Shown here piece by piece: positions 53,704 to 63,090 of a stretch of 64,000 nt of DNA; positions within the stretch are counted from its first letter, which is position 1, and the number at the start of each line of letters is the position of its first letter. The position numbers and the translations under genes were made by a program. Under the pieces are notes generated by a model. That model searched no databases and was not told where the DNA came from. It saw only the letters and a list, made by a program, of their open reading frames with translations. Source of the DNA: Hyposmocoma kahamanoa (Eukaryota > Arthropoda > Insecta > Lepidoptera > Cosmopterigidae); the NCBI RefSeq assembly GCF_003589595.1, contig NW_020653337.1, forward strand, positions 3,277,390 through 3,341,389, read 5' to 3'.

Positions 53704-54991
53704 CGTGGGGTGCACTATAAGCTTCCGGAATGAATAAGAAAAAAATACTATAAATGGTCAGAAATGAATTTATTGTTTCTCAAAATATTCTACGTTAGCG
53801 TTAATGCACTTTTTCATACGAATGAACCAATTTTGAAAACATTTATGCCAATCCTCCGTGACAATCTCTGAAACATATTTTTCATACTCTTCGACTGCCT
53901 CTGCAGGTGATGAAAATCGTTGACCGAGTAACAGGTTCTTAATGTTTGGAAAGAAATAAAAGTCACAAGGTGTCAGGTCGGGATTGTACGCGGGATGGTT
54001 CATAAGGTCAACGTTGTTCACCTTCAAAAATTAATTTGTCTGTCTGGCCGTGTGAGAACTGCCATTATCGTGGTGCAAGATGATATGGTGTTTAGGGTTA
54101 ATTTTACGAAGTTTGTCAATAACTTCCGGCAAATAAATGGTCGTGTACCAATCACTATTCACGGTACAACGATCCTCCAAATCAACACTAGCCACGTATC
54201 CAGTTTTATTTTAAAAAAAACCAATCATCCTCTTAGAGGCACTTTGCACGCGCGCCACTTTGATTGGTTTCGGCTCATTACGAAAGACCCATAGGCTCGA
54301 TTGCTGCTTTGTTTTGGAATCGTAACCATAAATCCATGTTTCGTCACGTATTACTATGTCCCACACCAAATTCGACGCCCCTTCATTGAATATGGTAAGC
54401 ATGGCATTGCACCAAGTGACGCGATCCGTTTTTTGAGTCTCAGTCAAACTGTGTGGGATCCACCGAGAGCACAGCTTTTTCACACCCAAATGTTTGTGTA
54501 GTATTGATTGTATTTGACTCATGCCTATACCTAAAGATCCATCCAGCCCGAATCTCACGGTACGTCCATGTAACATGTCCTGTTTGTTTTGATCGATATT
54601 TTTGTTGTTCACGGTGGACGGGCGACCATCACGAAATTCGTCACTGAGATTCACACGACCGCGTTTGAATTCTGCAAACCAGCTATAAATAGTCGTCTTG
54701 CATGGTGCTTCATCGCCAAAAGCAATTTGAAGCCGAGCAAAACTCCGCTGAGCTGTTAAATTACACTTAAAATTGTAGAAAATCATACCACGAAAATTTT
54801 CACGAGTTAAGTCCAAGGTGATGTAGACAACCAATTTCTAAAATGACGCCACAATTTAAAAACAAGTGACAGTCAGATGATGATCAAACTGTATTCTACA
54901 GCCAAAGAGTTCCATTTTCAAATGTTGTAATTACTTTTTATATATTGTTTATGTAAGTGGCCAGCTCCGGAAACTTATAGTGCGCCCTATG
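53704..54991 (-). mobile_element. mariner element, near-complete, inactive
   Basis: 1,288 bp bounded by ~26-bp terminal inverted repeats. The left end reads CGTGGGGTGCACTATAAGCT and the reverse complement of the right end CATAGGGCGCACTATAAGTT, with four mismatches in 28 counting the adjacent TA. TA flanks both ends (53702-53703, 54992-54993), the target mariner elements duplicate. The size is the normal ~1.3 kb and a single transposase frame fills the interior. Neighbours are unrelated DNA. The two ends have diverged from each other and the gene has stops, so it is an old copy. Confidence 0.93.
53770..54834 (-). pseudogene. mariner transposase pseudogene (DD34D), two in-frame stops
   Basis: About 355 codons in one frame, the usual mariner length. 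The product of the gene cuts and pastes its own element at TA sites. N-terminal region (residues ~13-60): FRGMIFYNF.. and GDEAP..TIYSWFAEFKRG, the helix-turn-helix DNA-binding half. SRWIPHSLTETQK near residue 125 corresponds to the mariner WVPHEL signature. The catalytic triad is visible: Asp 164 in RDETWIYGYD, the Asp of LHHDNGSSHTA (about 54074), and the Asp of PCDFYFF. Thirty-four residues separate the last two, which is the mariner DD34D spacing; YNPDLTPCDF is the second family signature. The C-terminus ends ANVEYFEKQ. TAA stops lie at 54211-54213 and 54031-54033. No ATG opens the frame: the first in-frame ATG is at residue 17 and a stop lies two codons upstream of the TTG at 54832-54834. 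Confidence 0.93.
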
Positions 54992-55880
54992 TATATATTC
55001 AAATATAAATACCAAATGAAATAAAAATAATTTATTTCAGACATTATCGATATCAAGTTAGTTACAGAAAACTTGTAGCCTATGTTAGTTAAAAAAAAAG
55101 CAACAGCAATGCAACATAGTAGTAGTTGAACTATACCTATTTTAGATGCCATATTAGTTTAATAATATATTTAAGCAAGAGGCTTATAACTTTTGTTGAA
55201 ACAATAAGTAAAAACAAGTTTTTCTGGTTTTTTGTTGAAACAAAAACCAGCAAACAAAAGATAAAAACGTGAATGCGAGGTTTTCTTTGGTTTTCTTTTT
55301 TGTCTATTCTTTTTGTTTTTTTTCTTTGAAAACCAAAAAAAACTGTCTTACTTAGTTACAACATCATATAAAGCAGTGTGTCACATGAGAGGAATTAAGT
55401 TGTTCTAATATACTTTATAGAATTCTCTATTTATAGGCATTTGTCCTTATTTACTGGTACACAAATATAAATTAAAAAAACGAAATCGCCATAGCATTTA
55501 ACGACAATTGATTTGAAAAGCACAATAAGAATAAAATCATTAACACATATAATTAAACTAAAACATCGTGTTGTGTCTATCTAATCTCTACATCGGCCAT
55601 TAACAGAGCTCCACAAAAAAGAAAATACAGACACACAGACACGCGGGCATCGAAACAACGTTGGATGAAAAACGTTTTGGACACACAAGTGTGAAAAATG
55701 TGGAGCATGTCTTATTGTAGCCAAAATATTACATCAAAATATGTATTACGACACAAAGACAGATTATTTTTTTATTAACTCTACATTCACGCGCATATGT
55801 CACGCACACAAAAAAATTAAACAAATAATAGAATATTTAAAAAAAAAGTTTCTAACACAAAGAAACAGGCCTTTTTATGA
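54992..55880. other. No gene; T-rich and hairpin-forming sequence
   Basis: CTGGTTTTTTGTTGAAACAA and AAACCAG at 55223-55249 can pair. Nearby GGTTTTC/GAAAACC words form further short stems. No coding feature. Confidence 0.5.
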
Positions 55881-55932
55881 TAACAAGGGACGATACGAAC
55901 TAATCGTTGTAAGCCTGGTGGTAAGCGACACT
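55881..55932 (-). repeat. Repeat A, first ~50 bp of the 3' end
   Basis: ACAAGGGACGATACGAACTA to GCCTGGTGGTAAGCGACAC, then an abrupt switch to LINE-C. Confidence 0.7.
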
Positions 55933-56180
55933 TTTCACTTCTCGACTTGAAAAGTCCAAGTTATAACGTTCGGGGAATAAGTCCGCTGACAGGGAATTCC
56001 ACTCGCTAGCCGCTCGCCATATAAATGTGGAAGCGAAGCGCTTCGTGCGAATCCTGGGTACGTCCACAACATGGGGGTAGAACCCTATCCTACGTCTAGT
56101 GCCCCGGTTGATGAAAAGGGAAGGCGGAATTAACTCTCCGTGATAATACTGATAAGCAGGCAAGTTTACTGCAGCATGAC
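55933..56180 (-). mobile_element. LINE-C fragment between two repeat A pieces
   Basis: Minus frame: MPAYQYYHGELIPPSLFINR, GFYPHVVDVPRIRTKRFAST, WRAASEWNSLSADLFPERYN then LDFSS. The FYR-YHGEC block has a deletion. The 3' end is missing. Confidence 0.78.
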
Positions 56181-56199
56181 AAAAAATATATGTTTCTAC

Positions 56200-56394
56200 T
56201 TTTTTTTATAATATCAAGTGACGGGACGAACAAGTCGTGCGCCTGATGGTGCCCTATCCATAACAGTTGCAGTGCCACTCAGCTCTTTAATGGCAAAAAT
56301 CTGAGGCGCACTGCCACTGCGCCTGTCACCCTGATACATAAGCTGACAAGTCCCATGTGCCTGTAATTTCACCAACACTCTGCTCTACTGTTAC
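56200..56394 (-). repeat. Repeat A, 3' two thirds with a short 5' end
   Basis: ATAATATCAAGTGACGGGAC to TTTCACCAACAC, then GTAACAGTAGAGCAG (minus strand), so the AAGCAGTAATG segment is missing. Confidence 0.88.
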
Positions 56395-56782
56395 TTTTGT
56401 ATTTAATCTGTTTAATATTAATAAAAATGTACGCGTTACCAACTTAAGGGTTCTTTTCACGTGCAGACAATGGCAGCCACCCGCAGCTGACTTGTTCTAG
56501 TAAATAAATGGCGTTTAAGAAGTTGATCATGTTTTTATTATAAACAAAAAAGGGTCAACAAATTAAGGGACAAGGCTACAATCCACACCACTCGCTTGCA
56601 AACAAAACTGTTTTAGGACTTAGTAGGCTTCAACTTCAGGCTTCAAGTTTCAAATACACAAAAGAAGACTTCCAGCACGACGTACCATTCCTTTCCTATA
56701 CGTCTACTTTGCCTTACACCGATTGACAAATACTATCATCACACTGCAAAGCATATGTAAATATATGTTTAGGTAATTATAA
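56395..56782. other. No gene seen
   Basis: No supported feature. Confidence 0.55.
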
Positions 56783-56881
56783 CTGCGTCAGTGGCCGAAC
56801 GGTTACAATCTGCCACGCAGAGGTCCCAGGTCCGATTCCCGGGCCGGGAGAAATATTTGCATAGCCTACATTTATTATTAT
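56783..56881 (+). mobile_element. SINE-C, head plus tail with most of the body deleted
   Basis: CTGCGTCAGTGGCCGAACGG to TATTTGCATAGCCTACATTT, then directly an ATT tail. Box A and B (GGTCCGATTCCC) remain. Confidence 0.88.
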
Positions 56882-57841
56882 ATGTCATTGATACGATAAA
56901 AAAAGAACTTTGTTGACAGCATCTGTACTATGCTAGTAAATAAAATGTTAGTCTATCAATAAGTCATATGCAAAGCTCACAAAGTTCAAAATGGTCCTTC
57001 AAAACCGTTACATTAATCAAAAAATATCCATTGTTAATAGCTGAATGCCTCATCTAGTTGTCACATATAACAATTTTACATATGTTTAGAAATATCAAGA
57101 TGGTTCTTCATTCGTCGTTATTGTAATCAAAAGTTATCCATTCTTGTTAGCAGTGTGTCCCATCCAGTTATCGGAAGATCTAACGCACCACACTATCGCG
57201 TAATCATAGTCACCCGTAACCGTACACTGCTGTCAAAATAAACGCAACAAACAATCAGTGGCCACAAAAAATACACCCACAAGCACTAGTAGCTGAACAA
57301 CAATCGATATTAAAACTCTTTGAAATAAGGTTCAACATACACTTAGTAAAATAACTCGTGCATGTATTAAGATTTTAATCCTTTACAATACGATAGAAAA
57401 TTCTCTACACTCGCGTACAAGGATTACAGGACAATTGAATTTAAAATTTAAAGAATAGAGTTCAAAATCCATACACTTGCATGCAATAAGAGTGGGTCAA
57501 ATCTTGTAGAAACAAAGCTTTAGATCTTAAATAGTACGTTATAAATGACAAGCGCGTTTGTCATAGAGATGTGGAGATAAGGAAGTGTCAGAAATATTTG
57601 AATATCATTAGGAACAGCGTCTTTTGTTTTTGACGTTTGAGATGTGAATCTGGAGAATTTCATTGGGCCAACACGGTTGTACTTTAAGTATGTTGCCAAT
57701 AGATGAAGCCATATGTGTGTTGACCCTAAGGCTAATTGTTAACCAAATAACACGTCATGTGTTTAGCGTGTCAGTCAAGAAACGCTTTTTTAGACGATAT
57801 CACTCGAGGAACCCAACTGTCATACTTAAAATCAAGGCTTA
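56882..57841. other. No gene seen
   Basis: Two loosely repeated blocks: CAAAATGGTCCTTCAAAACC near 56986 and CAAGATGGTTCTTCATTCGT near 57097, each followed by AATCAAAA-TATCCATT. A diverged direct repeat of ~110-bp period. Confidence 0.45.
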
Positions 57842-58015
57842 TTAGTTGTAGAGATCATTTTGAAAGAGTTTGTCCAGGGAAGTACTACCACCTTACCTAT
57901 CTGCCACCAAGCAGTAATGTGAGTTTTACCGCGTTCCAATTTGGAAAGGCAAAGGTGCAGGTGAAACTTGACTTGTTAACTCAATGTCTCAGGCAGTACC
58001 TCTTGGGCCTTGCGG
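57842..58015 (+). repeat. Repeat A, 5' half
   Basis: TTAGTTGTAGAGATCATTTT to GCAGTACCTCTTGGGCCTTG. A stretch around ACAGGCACATGGG is deleted. Confidence 0.85.
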
Positions 58016-58244
58016 TGTAAAACGCAGATCCGGCTCGAAGGACCATTTATAGCGTCCAAAAAATACCCAAATAAAACAAACTGTATGTTTCAATGACACG
58101 TTTTTGTTTGTTAATTACTCCACAATTATACAATTTCCGTGAACAACATAATGGCGCGTTATGTAAAATTTCATTTAAGGTTCAACGCCATCTAGCAGCA
58201 TCTTACCTAAACTAATTCTATAACGTTAAAAATAGAAGTGTTCA

Positions 58245-58600
58245 AACTCCAACTCAAAATATCTTTATTTCATACCATTGACTTACAATTATATGGACGT
58301 CGAGTCCGCGCTAAAAAGTGTCCGAACTTATAGGGCGTTAAAATCGTATACAGAGCGTCATTCACTCTCTAGTCTTCGTTTGTTCGACTGACAGAGAAGC
58401 AAGCAAAATTAGACAATACTGCGATGACATTACAATTTAAAATCAACGTTTTAGCTTTTTCATATTCCTTGACATGTCACTACGTTTAAATAGGTTGACT
58501 TGGGACATTTTTTTCGTGGTTTTTGTATTAGACCCGTCGTCCATTTATTTGTAAGTCAATGTTTCAAACGTACAAAAATTACACTTGAAATCGTCAAATC
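58245..58600 (-). mobile_element. LINE-J 3' tail with MITE D4 inside
   Basis: AACTCAAAATATCTTTATTT on the left and ATTACACTTGAAATCGTC on the right of D4 match the LINE-J 3' region. No coding part. Confidence 0.55.
58276..58561 (-). mobile_element. hAT-type MITE D4
   Basis: 286 bp, flanks TTTCATAC (58268-58275) and TTTCAAAC (58562-58569), one mismatch. Inner sequence is inverted relative to D1 and full length, so it pairs with D1 as reference. Confidence 0.9.
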
Positions 58601-58791
58601 GATTACAATGACAGCAACAATCATTCAATGTTTTTTGTTAAAAAGTAAATAAAAATTAAAATAAATTAATTTTACACTTAGACATTGTCATTACTGTTAC
58701 TGCTATATAGGTGTTAAATAGGTATGTTAAGTGTCCGCTGGAGATGAATTCTAAGCATCTTTATCCTGAATATAATCAGTTACACGTAGTA

Positions 58792-59024
58792 GCTCGGTTT
58801 GGAAGGGTAAGGGTGCTGGTGAAATTACAGGCACATGGGACTTGTCAACTTATGTCTCAGGGTGACGGGAGCAATGGTAACGCCCCTCACATCTTTGCAA
58901 TTTAAAACTCTGAGTGACACTGTAACTGTTATGGACAGTTATGTAACTGTTAAGATGTTATGGACGTATAGCTTACCGCATCAGGCGCACGACTTGTTCG
59001 TCCCGTCATTTCATGTTATAAATA
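58792..59024 (+). repeat. Repeat A, 5'-truncated, with small internal duplication
   Basis: Starts at CGGTTTGGAAGGGTAAGGGT. TGTTATGGAC appears twice around 58928-58965, giving ~30 extra bp. Ends TCATTTCATGTTATAAA. Confidence 0.88.
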
Positions 59025-59152
59025 TCATGCTATAAAAGAATAAGTAGCTCTTATTAAACAGCGCATTTTAAATATAGTCTTGAAATTTCCTATCTGACAG
59101 TTGGGTTACTTCACCTGGTTTTTCTTTAAAATTCTTCTTTAAAACTTTTCTT

Positions 59153-59205
59153 AACAGTGGCATTGCAACCGTACTGGGTAGGTGTGTCATTTACCACCGT
59201 CTATG
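59153..59205 (+). repeat. Repeat A, short fragment
   Basis: CAGTGGCATTGCAACCGTAC to GTGTGTCATTTACCACC corresponds to the fourth landmark region. Confidence 0.55.
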
Positions 59206-60083
59206 TGTTGACGAAGTTCTTCAATGCACAGGATTTGACATTTCAATTTGAAATTCAGACATGTTTTCAATATTGTCCTTTTAGGAAAGACCTTCTTGCC
59301 TAACGGATGAATGCGTGGGCAACAGCTAGTTACCAATAAAACTGTTCATTGACAAATAGATTGCTCGTTAATCAATGAACGTAACCGGTTTTTTTTATAA
59401 TCTGACAGTTATTATCTGATTTTAACAATAAGTGAACAAGCCTTTTGATTCAAGTTTACTTTAGTAACTTACCAACGGCTAACTACAGCCGCAATTCATA
59501 TTTACAGTCAAAATTGCAGATAAACACGGTGACACGAAATTTCTAGGGTTCCACCTAAAGCCTTACTCGTGACACATTACATTAGGACTGTACTTTCTAG
59601 ACTAAGAGGGTTAGCGCAATACGTTCGATTTTTAACAGTTCCGAATCCGAGAAATGGCGGTTCGAAATGTCACAAGAATTGTTTTGTGTCTAAAAAAAAA
59701 AAATCATTTGCATCGAACTTAGTGCACAAGCGACATCCGGTGCGAGTTTTCTAGATTTGTTTAGTCTCGGATTAAGGACGAGTACGAATCGGGTGCGGTG
59801 CTCAATCGCGCTAACGGGTATTTTTTTCCTTTTTTTCGTGTGTTAGATGGTGATCTTTAGACTAAAATAATATTAACGTGACTCTGGAGGAGGCCGCTAT
59901 TATTATTATTATAATTATACAGTGAGTTTAAAAAGAACATTATTAATTAAAAAAATCTATAAAAAATATATATCCAGCATCATGTAGATATATACCCGGT
60001 TTAACGTGATATACTGGATACCATCGACACTTACACGTTTATTTATTTGATTTTTGTAATATATATATACGTTACATTGCGAA
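59206..60083. other. No gene seen
   Basis: A 61-codon frame at 59569 has no features. An ATT run lies at 59903-59916. Confidence 0.5.
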
Positions 60084-60237
60084 CGGCTATGGAGTGGAAT
60101 TCCATGCCTGCAGACTTATTCCTTGAACGCTATAACTTGGGCCTTTTCAAGGCGAGAGTGAATACGCATTATTTAGGTGTACATGCTCCGTCGTCGACCT
60201 CATCGTCACTTTCTATCAGGTAAGATGGAAAGGGAAG
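60084..60237 (+). mobile_element. LINE-C 3' end, RT C-terminus
   Basis: Plus frame MEWNSMPADLFLERYNLGLF, KARVNTHYLGVHAPSSTSSS then LSIR-stop. Same 5' truncation zone as 16398-16567. Confidence 0.75.
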
Positions 60238-60297
60238 TGATAATGAGAGTGAAGTTTATTTCAAAAAAATTAGTGCTGTAACCATCCTTGTTGGCAC

Positions 60298-61383
60298 TTA
60301 GGGCTAGCACGATAAGGCGTGACTTGCGCAAGAGCGACATAAAGCGCGACATCTCTGTGCGGAAAAAGCACCTCTCGCTTCATGTCGCTGTCGCACTAAT
60401 GGGTTTGTAGCATCTAATAATAATAATAATAATAACGCACACGCTCAACGTAGCCCCGCACTAGGGAAACCCTGTGTCGCGGGTGCCATGGACACATACA
60501 TAGACAATCACAAATTACACCCAAACTTTCGAGAGAAATAAATATAGGCCATACAAATATTTCTCCCGGCCCGGGAATCGAACCTGAGACCTCTGCGTGG
60601 CAGTCCGACATGGTAACCATTCGGCCACAGAGGCAGTCAAATCTGAACCCGGGGTCGGTTGCAACGGAACCCGAATGAGCCCAAATGCGAGTATCGTGTG
60701 ATCCCGGGACTGATTGCTTGTCGAAAATAATTAAATATGATTCGCATCCAGACCCGGGCTCAGTTGCACCTCGAGAGATGACATTAAACTTGCATCGTCT
60801 GAACATGAATTCATTTTCGACAGATGTTGGTACATTTTGTTACTTTAAGGTGTGACGAGCTGATGAAATAATTTTAGCCAATAAGAGGCGAAAGAGCGTT
60901 CCAAATCTTCGCTTTATTATTTATTAATTTTCCTTTAAATCATGCATAATATCCCCCAATAACTTGTTCCAAATCCAACGGTTTCTAGATAATACGTAAT
61001 TCGGGAGTTTTGAGTTACTCGTATGTATGTAAAGTCGTACATTAAAACATATTTTCGAACATTAATCGGTTGTCTTAAAAAAATTAGTTCATCGGATTAG
61101 TGCTCGGAAACAAGCTCATCTCCCCTTAAATCAACAAAATGTACCAATATCTATTGAAAATAAATTCGGATTCAGACGATACAAATTTAATGTCATCCCT
61201 CGAGGTGTAACTGAACCCGGGACTGGATGCGAATCAAATTTAATTATTTTTGGCAAGCAACCGGTCCCGGGATCACACGATACTCGCATTTGGGCTCATT
61301 CGGGTTCCGTTGCAACTTTAAATCGACCCCGGGTTCAGATGCTACAAACCCGCGCTAGTCACGCCTTGTCATTCTAGCTCTAC
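60298..61383. mobile_element. Foldback element with ~240-bp inverted arms, SINE-C nested
   Basis: The left end reads TAGGGCTAGCACGATAAGGC and the reverse complement of the right end TAGAGCTAGAATGACAAGGC. Arms 60640-60845 and 61140-61345 match closely (CAACGGAACCCGAATGAGCC, GTATCGTGTGATCCCGGGAC, GATTCGCATCCAG). The left arm carries ~70 bp, itself hairpin-prone (GCGACATAAAGCGCGACATC / CTCTCGCTTCATGTCGC), absent from the right arm. No transposase frame and no clear target duplication. Confidence 0.75.
60415..60637 (-). mobile_element. SINE-C, full length, nested in the foldback element
   Basis: (ATT)n tail, complete body and head (GGCCGAATGGTTACCATG, GGTTCGATTCCCGGGCCGGG). It splits TTTGTAGCATCT from CTGAACCCGG, which are contiguous in the opposite arm. 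It carries the consensus B box. Confidence 0.92.
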
Positions 61384-62633
61384 TGGTTTTTAAACTACTT
61401 AAGCAAATTTTTATAACAAGACCGTTATTGGAAATGGAGGGAAGGAGGTTTATCGGAAGCGTAGGTAGCAGGTTTAAGTCTTTGGAAGACAAACCTACTG
61501 ATGTATCTATAAAAGATCACGAGAGTTCACAATATACTTTAACAGATGTATTAATCTAAAACAAAATGCCGTCTACGATTGATCAGGTTCAATTCACGCA
61601 CGGATAAACACATTATATTAATGGAGACTACGGCCACATGCTTTCTGCTGCAAGAGTAAGTTATCACAAGAGTCTTCTACCTCAAATGACTTTGGTTCGT
61701 TCCGAATAACAGTGAAGGTGTGGAATCAATTACTTTGGGAAAAAATGTAAAGAAAAATTGAGAATATATTTATTACCATACAGTTTTCACACGATTCCTA
61801 AACATTTTCACTATAGAAAAAAAACGTAAACTTCAAAAACAAAACACAAAAACCTCGAAATTTTACAAGAATACCGTTATATTCAATAGGTACTTTACAC
61901 ATACCAATGATTTTTTCATACCAACTGAACTAAATGGAAGGCTTGTACGATACGATCGTTTTTCAAATGGTTTCAATGTCGTTTGTAAAAAAAATAAAGT
62001 CTGAAATAAAGCCAACGCCTTTGCCACTTGACCCATGCAAATAGAACCGTATTAGTACAGGAAAAAATTAAATTCAAGCCTAGGTAGTACCGACTACCTA
62101 AAACTTATTCGCTATGCGCTGTACAACTCGAACTAACCGCGAGATCATGCGAATGTGTGCGTCCGCTCATGGCACGCCATTAGCGTGCACATATACAAGC
62201 CGTATAGCAGCTAGTTACCTTATTATAATATGCTTTTATTTTTTATTAGTGTGCCAATGTTGTAATTTCTGACTATTGTACAGAAAGAGATATGTTTTTA
62301 TTTATTATCACTTTATTTTTAATGCCAGCCATGTGAAAAGTCCTGGCTACGCCCATGTCAACGTTATTATCTGATATGCTGACATACTGATTATTCAACT
62401 CTGCAATAACTGACCACCCGGAGCTACCGAGAATAACACGTGAGTTGATTGAGGTATGTTGTAATAAAACTTAGTGTTACATTACACCACATATCTCTGC
62501 AATAATATGAATGTTATCTCAAATGATGTTAACCGAGATCTGACTTAGGTGCTGTTCGTAAAGACTTAGAAGTATTAGCTTACAGATATGATTCCACTGA
62601 CCACTTTTTATTACCGTAGTGGCCTAATAGTTT
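61384..62633. other. No gene; GC-richer patch at 62115-62215
   Basis: Patch includes CTAACCGCGAGATCATGCGA and GGCACGCCATTAGCGTGCAC, of unknown nature. Rest AT-rich. Confidence 0.5.
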
Positions 62634-62902
62634 GTAGTAGCTGTAGAGCTCCTTGTGAAAGTGTTCGTCCAGGGAAATACTGACACCTTACTTATTTCTG
62701 CCGCCAAGCAGTAATGTGAGCATCACTGTGACTCGATTTTGAAAGATAAGGGTTCTGGTGGAACTACAGGCACATGGGACTTGTCAATTTATGACTCAGG
62801 GCGACGGGCGCAGTGGCAATGCTTATAAAATCTTTGCGATTTAAAACTCTGAGTGGCGCCAGGTGCACATTTATCCTGTCACTTGGTATTATGAAAAAAA
62901 AA
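62634..62902 (+). repeat. Repeat A, near full length
   Basis: GTAGTAGCTGTAGAGCTCCT to TCACTTGGTATTATGAAAAA; about 35 bp around TGCAACTGTTATGGACAG deleted. Its A-run is joined directly to another retroposon. Confidence 0.9.
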
Positions 62903-63090
62903 CGTACCGCCTCTCAAGAAGAAGGCCGTAGTTTCGAATCCGGGCTTGCACGTCGTAAGTTTATGAAATTTAGGTGCAAAATTAATTTGAAACTTGCTAT
63001 AAGCTTTCCGGTAAACGAAAACAGCGTGAGGAAACTTTCACACATCTACAAAGCTATTTAATAATGTGTGTTAAGTTTCTGAGCAGCATT
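62903..63090 (+). mobile_element. tRNA-related SINE-like element (SINE-S)
   Basis: CCGCCTCTCAAGAAGAAGGC, GTAGTTTCGAATCCGGGCTT (B-box like), then GAAACTTGCTATAAGCTTTC, GTGAGGAAACTTTCACACAT and AATGTGTGTTAAGTTTCTGA. I know this sequence as a widespread lepidopteran retroposon. The A-box side is absent. Confidence 0.65.

Noticed and set aside
60414..60806. 130-codon minus-strand frame
   Set aside because: Entirely within the foldback element and nested SINE-C; similar frames appear in other SINE-C copies by sequence identity only.
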